A stretch of DNA of 64,000 bases. Origin: Hydractinia symbiolongicarpus (taxonomy: Eukaryota; Cnidaria; Hydrozoa; Anthoathecata; Hydractiniidae). A program made the translations under genes and the position numbers. Positions within the stretch are counted from its first letter, which is position 1; every line of letters begins with the position of its first letter. Below are positions 33,906-64,000 of this stretch, in pieces. The stretch spans positions 25,383,851-25,447,850 of the forward strand of contig NC_079877.1 in the NCBI RefSeq assembly GCF_029227915.1, written 5' to 3'. Below the pieces are notes generated by a model that searched no databases, had not been told where the DNA came from, and was given only the letters and a program-made list of their open reading frames with translations.

Positions 33906-34413
33906 TTTTTTGCTTACTTTTGCTATGTATTTTTGATATTATTTGTTAGCACCGACCCTCCTCCTCTTTTTGACTTGTTTTTCGAGGTATATGTGTATGT
34001 CTAAGGTATGTCACACGCCACGGATGGTTACAAAATGTTTAATTGGTCCTGTGATACCAAAAAGGGACGTGTACTTGCGGAAGTCTATGCCTGCGTCCGA
34101 ATTTGAATTATCTAACCTAGTAGCCAACATCCAACCTTTTTTTCTGATCTATCCTCAAAAAGCATATCGGATTTATCATATAGTTTTTCTCTTCTCGTTG
34201 AGCTACTATTCTACAGCTGAAAAACATATTTTTTGATAGTATCTCATGTTCTTAAAAAATTGTTCTTAAAAAGCGTGTATGTTACTAGGACAGTGTACAA
34301 AAAAACATGCTTATCCGTTCATTTTTTTGGTCCTTACGTGCGTTTTTAAGATAATATTATGTTATTTAAATATTTTTAAAAAAATTTTTTTTTCAAAACA
34401 TCAAACAATCTTA

Positions 34414-34557
34414 AGGCCAATCTCCACGGGACGAATTTTACGACGATCGTCATCAAAATACTGGAATTTGATTGGTCGCGATTTCCGTCATGCATGGCGA
34501 AAAGTTGAATTGGTTTCTACTTTTTGTCTCAAAAATCGTCCAGTGGAGATTCGGCTT
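34414..34557. mobile_element. 144-bp Harbinger-type MITE with TTA duplication
   Basis: Ends AGGCCAATCTCCAC and GTGGAGATTCGGCT are inverted, flanked by TTA at 34411-34413 and 34558-34560. The tips resemble the Harbinger element at 48.1 kb. Confidence 0.7.
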
Positions 34558-34776
34558 TAGGCCGGAAAAGTCTCTTTTTGACATTCTTTGGAGATAAAAT
34601 TTTGGATTTTTTTGTAGAACAAACCATGGTCTGTCTTTGCTAGGGCCCTTTAACACATCCTCTGCTGACTCGACAACCCTTAAACAGACATCTTGGTATG
34701 AAGTTGATTATGTCCTAATGTTCAATCTTGCTCCACGATGTGTGAAGTATGTTACTACTAGAAAAAAGTGTATGAC

Positions 34777-34872
34777 CAACCTTGTTCCCAACGCCTGTTG
34801 TCTCTTTTTACATGTTCTTCGTCTCTGCTGTCAAAATCAAAAAGAGACAAAAGGCGCTGAGGAACGAGGTCG
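34777..34872. mobile_element. Foldback element, 96 bp
   Basis: CAACCTTGTTCCCAACGCC and GGCGCTGAGGAACGAGGTCG, with inner TGTCTCTTTTT/AAAAAGAGACA. Both flanks contain GTGTATG. Confidence 0.65.
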
Positions 34873-35684
34873 TTCGTGTATGGTGGCCCTCGTATTTTTA
34901 ACCACGTTGTTTTATCATTGTCTAGTTTTAACTTACGTCTTACTAGAAAATGTATTAATAAACTAAAAAACAATGGAAATATGTAGTTATTCAGAAAATT
35001 CAACTTTTTCTTTCTCTTTTTATTCTGCGTACGTAAACAAATTCCTTAATGTTTTGACCGCAGAACTTTGCCACTCTCATTCCCAATGCTTTGTAAAATA
35101 AACTTTAAAAGTAATTGTGAGATAACCATAACCCCCAGGAGTTTGTTTAGATGTTTCAACCTGACACTGTATTTTTATTTATTATTATTTCATTTATTTA
35201 AAGTTGGTTTTACATAGTAAGTGGTAAATACTAATTTACACCAACTAAAGTAAAAAAATAAATAACAAAAAAAAACACAAAGATGTACCAAACATTAAAA
35301 ACAAGAGACGAGAATAGCCGACTTATGTAGCCTACATGTGCAGAGATCTGAAAGATTAAGTGAGATAAGTTCCTTTTTAAAAATCTTGATGGAGAGAGAA
35401 TTCTTCACTCTGTCAGGCAAAGAGTTCCGTAAACAAACCTAAGAAGTCCTGGGGACAAGGATGTTCCAAATTTATTTTTAAAAAAAGCTCTGGGGACGAG
35501 AATGGTTGTTGCGTCATAAAGCAACAGCTTTACCCCATTTAAACTATACCGAGTTCGGCGGTGGAGAGTGTTTGAAACCTCGATTAACCTTTCGTTTCCT
35601 GAAAAGTTCCAGGACAAAAAGCCGTTTTAAAATTTGAAGGATATTATCCAAGTTAGCGCTCATATTTTGTTTGTTACAAAAATC

Positions 35685-42972
<7,288 letters not shown>

Positions 42973-44109
42973 TTACTTTACGATTACTGGTTTACTGTTT
43001 GGTGAATCACTCTTTAGAAAAAAAGTCAGTATCCACTTTTGTCCGGAACATTAATTTTGCCAACAAAAAGTTCTTTAATGTCGGGCTTTCAAACTTTGAT
43101 CTAAAACCATGCTATTTTTTACTTCGACTAATCTGTTGATATTTTCATTGATTTACTGAAGAAGATTTTTATAAAGCGTTGACACATAAAATTGGTCCCA
43201 GAAGTTTAAAATCTTTTTCATAAATTCAGAATTAATTGCTTTCTGCACATAGTGCTAATCTGATTAATTTTCTGAGATTGTATATATAGGTATATATATG
43301 ACTTAACTATACTATAAGGTATAAATTTGTAATAAATTTTTCATTTTCGTACAATGTTTTCTCTTCCGGAAGATTATGCAAGTATTTGTAGTTATTTCAT
43401 TAGCTATATATAATTTGAGAAGCATTTGCGAAATTTCTTGAATTTATGTTTTATATTTTCTTAATTATAAAGGTCTTTTAAAATCGATTTTTAACTGAAA
43501 CCTGTTTTTGTGTATAGGTGTGATTATGGAGATATAATATTCTTTTATACCTCCATGGTGTAATTTGCGCCTAAACATTTGTTCAACCAAACTGAAGGTT
43601 TGTTCACACTAGATGATTTTTAATTAATCGTGGCACACACATGCAACACATTTATGAATACGTAATCACGTTGTTTTTTAAAATAACCCTTTTATTTGTA
43701 CATACACCGAAATTTATTTCAGGTTTTAGCGAGAAAGCATAATGTTTACGAAGCTGCTTTATAGTAAAACTATGTGATGTTTTTTTTTATTAATTTATTT
43801 TTTTTGAGTGTTTTTGTATTATATTTTGCTTGATTTACAGATAAAAAAGATTAAAACAAAAGTTGTTAACTTTTGAAAGAAACTGTTTGATACCAGTCTG
43901 CCGATATATGATTTTTTGAGGTGTTTTTTTGTTTATGTGTGAATCCTGTAGCGATGTTAGGGCTATGTTTACATTAGGGTCGCGTCGCATTAGAAAAGTA
44001 TATCGGATAGGCGTTTTGTTTTCACTATGAATGTGATATATGTGCATAATTTTGATATCAGATAGCTTTGACCACGCGGCTGTTTCGAAAGTGATGTGAC
44101 ATGTACCGG
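42973..44109. other. 3' flank of the surface-protein gene, nothing recognised
   Basis: AT-rich with T-runs near 43780-43830; no exon or repeat border seen. Confidence 0.4.
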
Positions 44110-44197
44110 CACCCTCGTCCCCTGGGTTTTTTGCCTTCTTGATGTTAGAGATGACGTCTGTGATATCAAAAAGACAAAAAAACCTGCGGCGAGAGTA
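44110..44197. mobile_element. Foldback element, 88 bp
   Basis: CACCCTCGTCCCCTGGG...AACCTGCGGCGAGAGTA, inner TTGATGTTAG/TGATATCAA. Flanks CATGTACCGG and CATATAACGA agree at 7 of 9-10 positions. Confidence 0.65.
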
Positions 44198-44723
44198 CAT
44201 ATAACGATATAAAATTCATACCGAAAATCTTGTGTTTTTTATGTAAAATGTCAAATCGTTTATAATATATCAATTACAGACAAAGATAAACACAATGAGA
44301 ATAACATAATTTGCCAAAGATATTGTCATTTTATTGTTTCTCAAAAAAGTTTCTTCTCACATTACGCATTTTGCTTTCAGCATTTACAACAGTACCTGTC
44401 CTGTTTTCATCATGTCAAATAAAATCACGCTCAGCGGTCTAATAAAAACATTTGAGGTTGAAAGAAAATACGAAATTAACCGCTGTGTTTTTCTCTATTA
44501 ACCAACACAAATGTCAATTAGAGAACATTTTTAAATGTGACATTATGGACAGTATAAATAAACAAAAACTTACCAGTGAACTCGTGGGATGTATAATGAA
44601 TGCAGGATACGTTTTTTATAAGAATGCTAAAACTATAACCGTGCTGGCCATTATTATTATTTTTCTATTGTTTTAAACAATACACCTATTGTTTTCAACC
44701 TGAACTGCTAGCTTAATATTCTT

Positions 44724-44800
44724 CAACCTCGATTCCAGGGCCTGTAGCGTTTTTTCGATATGAGGATATCAAAAAACCGCTGCAGGCCCTGGGTTTAAAG
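44724..44800. mobile_element. Foldback element with long inner stem
   Basis: CAACCTCGATTCCAGGGCC and GGCCCTGGG, with inner TGTAGCG-GTTTTTTCGATAT paired to ATATCAAAAAACCGCTGCA. The right tip is eroded. Confidence 0.6.
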
Positions 44801-44929
44801 TTATGATTTATTGACAAAAATATATAGGATCGGAAAACTAGAGAGCAATTTGATTGTTAGAACAGGATTTTTCGAGTTTAACCCCTATTTCTACGCCTCC
44901 GCACAAAGCTCAGTATTGGCCTGCACATT

Positions 44930-44995
44930 CACCCTCGTCCCCAGGGTTTTTTGCACTTTCTATATAAAAGAGAAAAAACCCTAGGAACGAGGGTG
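44930..44995. mobile_element. Foldback element, 66 bp, exact 10-bp target duplication
   Basis: CACCCTCGTCCCCAGGGTTTT and AAAACCCTAGGAACGAGGGTG, flanked on both sides by CCTGCACATT (44920-44929, 44996-45005). It is the clearest insertion of the family and the shortest copy. Confidence 0.85.
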
Positions 44996-45363
44996 CCTGC
45001 ACATTTTATTTGCTGTTTCTAACTTCTTTCTTTTGCGCGGTAAAGTGTATTAGTTTCTAACCTTTTGAACTTAAAAATTCAACTCTCATCATTTCGTCAT
45101 CAATTCGTACGTGACATAAAAAATGAAAATGGTCAATACGGTGTTTTCTTTATGTGTTCATCACACGTACCTATATTAAAGTTGGACACATCAGGTTCCG
45201 CCAAATGTATATTAAGCTAACGAGATCTGGAGACGAGATTGTGGAAACATGACATAAAATAAGGCCTATAACAAAATTAATTCGACAACTTTAGTCATTT
45301 TAAGTACTTTCGGTTTCTTCTTAACTATGATGTCGCAGCTTTCTCGAAAGTAGGTGCTTATTC

Positions 45364-45447
45364 CATTCTCGTCCCCAGAGCTCTTCTTTGAGATTAAAAC
45401 CCTGAAAGTTGCGTTTTAAATCTTAATGAGCACTGGAAACGAGAATG
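45364..45447. mobile_element. Foldback element with variant tips
   Basis: CATTCTCGTCCCCAGAGCTC and GAGCACTGGAAACGAGAATG. The variant CATTCTCG tip is matched exactly by CGAGAATG. Confidence 0.6.
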
Positions 45448-45608
45448 TAATTAACGGTGATGAGAAAAATTAGGGTAGGACTTGTATTTGACAAATGTTT
45501 TAAAATTTTAAAATTAAAACTTAATTTATTTGATCAAGAATTCAAACCCCGTGCCGGTCCTATCTGGTAGAAATAGGAAGTTTTTAAAACTTTGACAGCA
45601 ATGTTTAC

Positions 45609-45695
45609 CAACCTCGATCCCAGGGCTTTTTTTCTCTTTTTGATGTTATAAGTGACTATATCAAGAAGAGAAAAAAAGACCTGGGATCGAGGCTG
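45609..45695. mobile_element. Foldback element, 87 bp
   Basis: CAACCTCGATCCCAGG and CCTGGGATCGAGGCTG, long inner TTTTTTTCTCTT/AAGAGAAAAAAA stem. Flanks CAATGTTTAC and CAATGTTCAA share 8 of 10 bases. Confidence 0.75.
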
Positions 45696-45784
45696 CAATG
45701 TTCAAGTGAAGTGAAACACTAGGGTGGCGAAGTCATATTTTCACAAAACATCAAAAGTTTGACTACTAATAGACACGACACTTA

Positions 45785-45846
45785 CAACCCTGTTTCTAGC
45801 TCCTGTTGCCTCTTGTTCGTGACAACAGTCGCTGGGAACGAGGTTG
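45785..45846. mobile_element. Foldback element, short
   Basis: CAACCCTGTTTCTAGC and GCTGGGAACGAGGTTG, with inner CCTGTTG/CAACAG. Left tip diverged. Confidence 0.5.
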
Positions 45847-46535
45847 GCCTGTTGAAAATCTTAGTCAGCATAAATAGGAGGAAGCCCTCAAAAAAAATTG
45901 TACGAAACGTGACAAGTTATGTCTATAATATAATATGTCTTTGTATCATACTTACGTCACTGCATCGTTAGCAGTTTTAAATCGGTACAATTAAATTAGC
46001 TAAGTGCGAGATATGAAAGATCAATGTTGCGATAGTATTTTCAGCTAAGAAAGTTTACGCATCAATTCCCTACCCGCGCAGATATGACATGGCTAACTGT
46101 CATCAAAAAATATTTAGTTTATTTACAGAGTTGTCACAAAGGATTACATAAGCGGATATATAACTTATAGGGTGGAAAGTTCGTTTGTGAATCAACCATT
46201 TGAATCAATCTAGTTCCCAGAGCTTCCATGTATTTTAAGAGCTAAGAGGCTTCAGGGAAGAGACTGCAAATTGAATAAACAATCATATAAGTTAATTAAT
46301 AGAGTTATCGAGGTCGTGCATGCATTGTGCAGGAAATTAAAAGATAACTAAGTAATACTTATAAATGGACATTTACTTAGGTAATTTCCGTTTACTACAA
46401 ATTACGACGTCTATTGTATATAATGACAAAAAAATTTATATTATGCTCCTCCGTGGTGCTATTTGCTGACACGACGTATCGTAAAGAAAAAAAAATAACG
46501 TAATCGCCTTTTCGCACATTTTCACGCAATTGATG

Positions 46536-46616
46536 AACTTCGACCCCAGAGCTTTTTTTCTAGTATCTTTCCTCGTAAAAATTAATGAGCAAAAAACGCC
46601 TGGAAGATGAGGTTAG
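46536..46616. mobile_element. Degenerate foldback element
   Basis: CTTCGACCCCAGAGC and GCCTGGAAGATGAGG arms, imperfect pairing; a further weak copy lies at about 46205-46270. Confidence 0.45.
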
Positions 46617-46779
46617 TGAAAGTTTTTTATAAGTAAGGTCCATCCACATGCAAAAAACGTGAAGGAATTTAGGATGCTGTTATTCAACAAGTAACCTCAT
46701 ACCTTCCAACTGTAGCACAGTTTTATTAAAAGTGCTTGTCAAATTTCGTCAATAATGACTAAAAATTACTTGATATACT

Positions 46780-46799
46780 TTTTTTTTTTTTTTTTTTTT

Positions 46800-46832
<33 letters not shown>

Positions 46833-48112
46833 TGTATTTTTTTCGTCAAAAAGAGTTACAAGTTCGTTTATATATACAAGTTCGTATCGTTTAAAAGTAA
46901 ATAGAAAATATATACATACATCAGCTAGTAAAATAAAGATCTCAAACCATACGATGAAGTTTAAAAGACTGACTGGAGCTTGCAGAAAGCAATTTTGCCT
47001 TATCACCAAGCCCCCCCCTTAAGTTTCGTTAGAGTAGAGAGTTATTATTCCTTGTTGTTGTTTAAAAGAAAGTAACTTCGTTTTCAAATTTCGCAATAAA
47101 ATTTTTCACACAATGCTTAAAAACACATAATGATGTTAACTTTTTTAAATCTCTGTCTAAAAAGTTATTCCATAGACGTGGTCCTCTTTTAGATATAGCA
47201 AAACTAGTTCGCTGCGTAACAATTTTTGGCTGCCTTAGATTATTTTCACGAAATCTAGTCGGAAAATTGTGATTTATTAGCTCAAAACTATTGTGGAATG
47301 TTTGTGGTGCTAACTTATTTTTAACTATAAACATGAAGATTAAGTGTTGATAGATATTTATTTGATAAACGTTAAGCGCCTTTAAATCTTTCATTAAATG
47401 CCTTGAGTGAGTGCCATGATCCTGGTGGTAAATTATCCTAGTTGCTTGTTTTTGTTTGCTCAGAATTGGTTTTAATTTGGTCCTGTGTGTACTTGCCCAT
47501 GCAATGTTTGCATAGTTTATGTACGAGTGAATTAGTGAGAAGTATATTTTTCTTAAACACATCTGGTTCAAAATAGATTTAGCTCTACAAAGAATATTTT
47601 TCGAGATTTTGTTTTCTACCAATTCAATATGTTTATTCCAAGTAATATTTTGATCTAGGATTACTCCAAGGAACTTACTTTCTGTTTCCCTTTCAATTTC
47701 TATATTGTTTATTGCTAATTTTGGTAGTTTTAAAGGAATGTGATCTCTTCTACTAAATTTGTGAAAAAAAGTATATTTCGTTTTTTTTATATTTAAAGAC
47801 AATTTGTTTGCACGGAACCACTCATTTATATCGATAAGTTCCGTATTTACAGAATCGAACAAATCCTTTATGTTGCTTTATGAGTATTATCCTTTATGAG
47901 TAAAATAAATTCGTGTCATCTGCAAACATTATTGGATCGAGCAATTTTGTAGCTCGTTTAAAATCGTTTACGTATATCAAAAATAAAAGTGGGCCTAATA
48001 TCGAGCCTTGAGGTACTCCACAAAGTATGTGTTCATAGTCAGTTTTACCTTTTTCATAGCTTATAAACTGTTTTCTTTGAGAGAGATAACTACGAAACCA
48101 ATTGAGTGATCA
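46780..48112 (-). pseudogene. 5'-truncated LINE (jockey/CR1-like) with reverse transcriptase remnant
   Basis: On the minus strand, 48112 to about 47880 encodes the palm core: GVPQGSILGPLLFLIYVNDF and the catalytic FADD in MFADDTNLFYS. A stop and short insertion follow, then a 266-codon frame (47862-47062) encoding thumb and connection: INEWFRANKLSLNIKKTKY, FLGVILDQNITWNKHI, YINYANIAWASTHRTKL and KRGPRLWN. The 3' part (47061-46780) ends in CTA repeats and poly(A) as read on the minus strand. The endonuclease and 5' end are absent. Layout with an FADD palm and C-terminal SKRGPRLWN is common in jockey/CR1-group LINEs. Confidence 0.85.
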
Positions 48113-48146
48113 TTCAAACATGTCAGTTTTCCCCATTCACGAGTAA

Positions 48147-49239
48147 AGGCCCGTTTCCACTCCGGGAAATTTTCTGTGGACAGGGAAAATTTCCACGGAA
48201 TTTGTTCTACCGGCATTTCCACAACGCGGGAAAATCAGAAAACGAAATCGAAAATAAAAATGGCTGAAATAAATAGACGCTTGCTTTTACTAATTTTGCT
48301 GCGAAGAAGATTATCTAGAGCAAGGCAAAGCAAGCGATGTTGGGTTCGTAAAATATTTTCCGAATGTACTTTCAAAGGTGAATTCAAGAAATGAAATTGT
48401 TTGACCATGAGTACTTTTTTAAACAATTTCGCATATCACCATTCCGGTTTGAGCATTTGTTGTCACTGATTGCTCCAATTATTACGAAATGTTCATTGCG
48501 CAGGGAGGCAATTAGTCCGTCAGAAAGACTTTGTTTAACATTACGCTATCTAGTGACTGGTGATTCTCAAGTATCCATTGCATGTAGTTATCGCGTAAGT
48601 CCGACATCAATTACTCGCATAGTTGCAGAAACGTGCGAAGCTCTTTGGACGATGTTATTGAGAGAAGGCTACTTGAGATGTCCTATTACGAGTGAAGAGT
48701 GGAAAAAAATATCCCAAAAGTTTGAAGAATTATGGAACTTTCCAAACTGTGTAGGTGCAATTGATGGTAAACACGTTATGATGCAAGCACCTGCATCATC
48801 TGGCTCTTTTTTACTTTTTTTAATTATAAAAAGCATCACAGCATAGTTCTGTTAGCTGTATGTAATGCCACTTACGAATTTACGCTAGTGGTGCTGAAGG
48901 GATCATCACAGCAGAACGAACAGGATATCGCACACGTATCTGCGATGTTCTTGGTTGTCCAATGCTACAAATTCTCTGTTGTCGCTTCACATGCTCCACA
49001 AATAACTTGTTTCTTATAATCATTTCATCTTCCTTCTTATAATCACTTCGTCTTTCTTTCCCGGGTTATCCCAAGCCATGCGAGGGGAATTGGGGAGATG
49101 GCACACTACAACTTTTATTTTTGTTCCATCTTTTCCGCAGCGGCAAAAAAGAACCACATCTGTTTTGATATAATGCGCATGTGCAATTCGGAAACTTTTT
49201 CTTTTCCGAGGAAAATTTTCCTGAGTTGGAAACGGGCCT
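48147..49239 (+). mobile_element. PIF/Harbinger DNA transposon remnant with TAA target duplications
   Basis: Terminal repeats AGGCCCGTTTCCACTC and ...GAGTTGGAAACGGGCCT are inverted and flanked by TAA at 48144-48146 and 49240-49242, the Harbinger duplication. Inside, a transposase starts at about 48259 (RCWVRKIFSECTFKGEF), shifts frame at about 48390 and continues as HEYFFKQFRISPFRFEHLL, RYLVTGDSQVSIA and NCVGAIDGKHVMMQAP, which holds the first catalytic Asp. After a second shift NYKKHHSIVLLAVCNATYEF is readable. The rest of the DDE core is deleted and replaced partly by a SINE fragment (49059-49109). Not autonomous. Confidence 0.88.
48391..48846 (+). pseudogene. Harbinger transposase, partial
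   Basis: This 151-codon frame is the longest intact part of the transposase. It contains the helical N-terminal region and the GAIDGKHV first-Asp motif at about residue 126. It ends early by frameshift after APASSGS; the second Asp and the Glu region are missing. The preceding frame (48259-48393) encodes the true N-terminus. Confidence 0.8.
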
Positions 49240-49640
49240 TAAAGAGTTGTAAGAACCTGGAGACGAGGATGTGACCTTGTCTCTTTGTTTTTGTTACCGT
49301 TGTTCAATAAATTTACTAGTGTTATGAACTGGATATTGGTACCAGTCCTTTTGCGAGCTTGCCCGCGTATCTTTAAAAAAAGAGTTGACATAACATCCTC
49401 TCGAGCTGAGGTTGCACTGTTTCAAGTCACTTTTTTTCTATTCTTAGACATAGCTAGCTACATGTTTTATTCTGATATTTGTAATCACTATTTTATTCAT
49501 AGCTATAGCAACAGTACACTTTAGCAATTAAATAATTTTGAACCATGCAGCAGCATCGAAGATGCATGGTAATGCATATCCTGAGTGTAAGGTTATGCAT
49601 TACAGGTGTGTTTATGCCTTGAGCGTCAGGCATATGAGAA

Positions 49641-50004
49641 GTGGCGCTGTAGTTTAGTGATTAGAACTTTTATTCCGGACACTAAGGTTCGATTTCCCTG
49701 GCCGAATTTCAATAGGGCAATTGAATATTACCATAGCCCGGGTTGGGGAGTAGCGCACTGTGTGGGCCATTAGACGTTGCCGGGAGTTGTCTAGTAGAGC
49801 ACGGGTCCTAATTGGGTCTGCGTAGCTCAAAATGAGCATTAAATACTCTAGGACTCTCCATCTAAGCCATGGCCCCTCCTTAAAATAATAGACATGGTAG
49901 CCATGTAAAATATGTACATCTATCTAGGCACCTCCTGGAAATAATAGACAGGGTATCCCTTGATATTTGTCAGACTATCCATGTAAAATATGCACATCTA
50001 TCTC
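49641..50004 (+). mobile_element. tRNA-derived SINE, near full length
   Basis: The head shows an A-box-like TAGTTTAGTGATTAG (about 49650) and a B-box GGTTCGATTTC (about 49687), spaced as in tRNA promoters. The body matches the copy at 26.1-26.4 kb. The tail has two related ATGTAAAATATGYACATCTA segments, so part of the 3' end is duplicated. Confidence 0.75.
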
Positions 50005-50518
50005 AAGACACATCAACATGACCAGAGCATAAGGCACATGCTAATTCCTGGTGTTCTCATTTTTACACTGAGCATCAGGTGTTTGAGGGAATTAAGATGC
50101 CCTGAGAAGCATCAGGCAAATTGGCATACCCTGAGCTGTCGAGCTAGTGCAATGTGAGGCGCTGGTTTTTTTTATACAGCCATTATTAATCAAAACCTAA
50201 GTGGACTCCAGTTCGTTTGAAGGCAAGTGAGACAAATCTCTTTTGCAACTTATAAGACCAGGTCTATAGCTGGAAACCACCCCTACTGTGCAAGGCCCAA
50301 CTAGACAAAACTATACTTCTGTCACCACAATTACGATAAGCAAAACTTGCAGTTTTTCACAATTAATATAAGGGCACAAAGCGTAAGAGTTATAACCTCA
50401 AGCTACAGCACCATGAGAAGAGTAGCTAAACTGCCTGCATCAAAATGTTTTAAAATTTTTTTGTAAGGGACTTATAGCTTGGTATAACTTGATCACTTTG
50501 GTATATACTAAATTTATT

Positions 50519-51394
50519 CAGTTTTTTTCAGGAGAGGCGTGCAATCGCACGCGCACGCTTTTGCACACGCCTAAATTGTTTCAGGCTTGTGATTAATCGC
50601 ACACCTGAAAAATGAATATTGAGTTTTCAAAATCAACCTATAAAATCCATTTTGAAGCTTGTGACGGCAGCCCTCTAAATAATTTTTGGAGACTCGTCAG
50701 ACAAAATCTCCAATAGCTTTCCGTCTTAGTCGAACACTTTTAGATCTCAGAAATTATTAAAAATAGTCCTGCTCCTTTTAATCCACGAGGAAGCCTATTC
50801 ATAGCTAACCTGACCATCCTAGCTAATTCACCGACTCCTGACTTAGTTAAAAGAACTTTACAGACATAAATCTCTTTTGTCTGGCCCCTTCGTCGTTGGT
50901 AAGCAGGTCTTACCAAGAAATTCAGCCATGCGGTTCTTAACTAGTGCGGAGGTGAACGCCGACGGAGCACGGATGAAGTAAGATTGAAAATATGCACTTA
51001 CAGGCGGAAATAGACATTTTATCATAGATTTGATTGTAGTTAATTTCTTTATTTGACAAAAGCAGGTCCGAATTCAACGGATTTTTTTCTTTATAACCGT
51101 GAAAACAAGTTTCATTTAAGCCACATGGATAAAGATTTTTTTAATTCGAAAACAAAGCATATTTTTGCCTATTTTCTTGTGATGACCTGAAAAATATAAA
51201 AATCATAGTGTTTGGGGTTCACGATTTAAAACGTCCCCCACTTTTCTACCCCAAAATAAATGCACAAAAAAACAACCTTGGAGCCCCTATCGCATGCGTA
51301 ACATTCTTTGCATGTACGTTTTATATCGCATGCATTACTTGATTTACACTTGCGAATCATCGCACACCTACTCAAATATTTCTGAAAAAGACTG
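50519..51394. mobile_element. 876-bp inverted-repeat element with possible 6-bp duplication
   Basis: Ends CAGTTTTTTTCAG and CTGAAAAAGACTG pair with one mismatch, and AGGCGTGCAAT pairs with ATCGCACACCT just inside. TTTATT flanks both sides (50513-50518, 51395-51400). No transposase is present. Confidence 0.5.
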
Positions 51395-51516
51395 TTTATT
51401 GTTAAAATTTAAAAAAAAAATCATACCTTATTTATTTAAGTAATATAAAATTAAAAAGATAAATAATAATATAATAAATAAGACTGGAAAATTAAATTAC
51501 CTGCATCACTAACGTA

Positions 51517-63965
<12,449 letters not shown>

Positions 63966-64000
63966 AAAAAATACTTACTAACGTTCACACTAGAAACATT

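Noticed and set aside
46749-47009. 86-codon minus-strand frame with a poly-Tyr run
   Set aside because: Produced by the GTA repeat and poly(T) at the LINE tail.
47862-48112. Separate small gene upstream of the 266-codon LINE frame
   Set aside because: It encodes the GVPQGS and FADD palm motifs of the same LINE, so it is one broken element.

Overview
The window looks like a piece of an AT-rich invertebrate animal genome, most likely an early-branching metazoan such as a cnidarian. This is inferred from gene structure (GT-AG introns throughout, animal-type BLM, TBRG1 and ZIP genes, PAN and EGF modules) and from the very dense mix of small DNA transposons, SINEs, LINE fragments and a Polinton. 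The species cannot be fixed from sequence alone.

Region 1-9.5 kb is a decaying Polinton/Maverick, a virus-like giant transposon. An rve-type integrase on the plus strand runs off the left edge. On the minus strand follow a BRO/KilA-like protein, a coiled-coil membrane peptide, a packaging-type ATPase with a spoiled Walker A, several small proteins, an intact HNH nuclease and a protein-primed family B DNA polymerase broken by about five frameshifts and one stop. Short perfect palindromes fill the spacers between several of these genes, and AATAAA sits against many of the start codons. No capsid or protease gene lies between integrase and polymerase.

Region 10.4-14.9 kb is a TBRG1-like gene on the minus strand (seven coding exons; FYR-N and FYR-C modules), with a tiny Helitron in an intron. 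Region 19.6-26.9 kb is a ZIP-family zinc transporter on the minus strand (four exons, 371 residues). Region 27.5-35.5 kb is repeat-rich and contains a small secreted PAN-EGF gene with an arginine-rich tail. Region 35.7-43.0 kb is a three-exon gene for a single-domain, cysteine-free, probably GPI-anchored surface protein; its 5.7 kb first intron contains a LINE 3' end whose tail has become a 1.4 kb ATG microsatellite. Region 43-51.4 kb holds more foldback elements, a jockey/CR1-like LINE, a PIF/Harbinger transposon with clear TAA target duplications, a tRNA-derived SINE and an 876-bp inverted-repeat element. Region 51.5 kb to the right edge is the BLM helicase gene on the plus strand: 18 exons assembled with continuous splice phase, running off the window inside the helicase core.

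The most notable pattern is a family of short (66-130 bp) foldback elements with tips like CAACCTCGTCCCCAGGG...CCTGGGGACGAGGGTG. About 15 copies lie between 27.5 and 46.6 kb and one at 10.2 kb. Several are flanked by exact or near-exact 9-10 bp direct repeats, and arm differences between copies are matched on the opposite arm.
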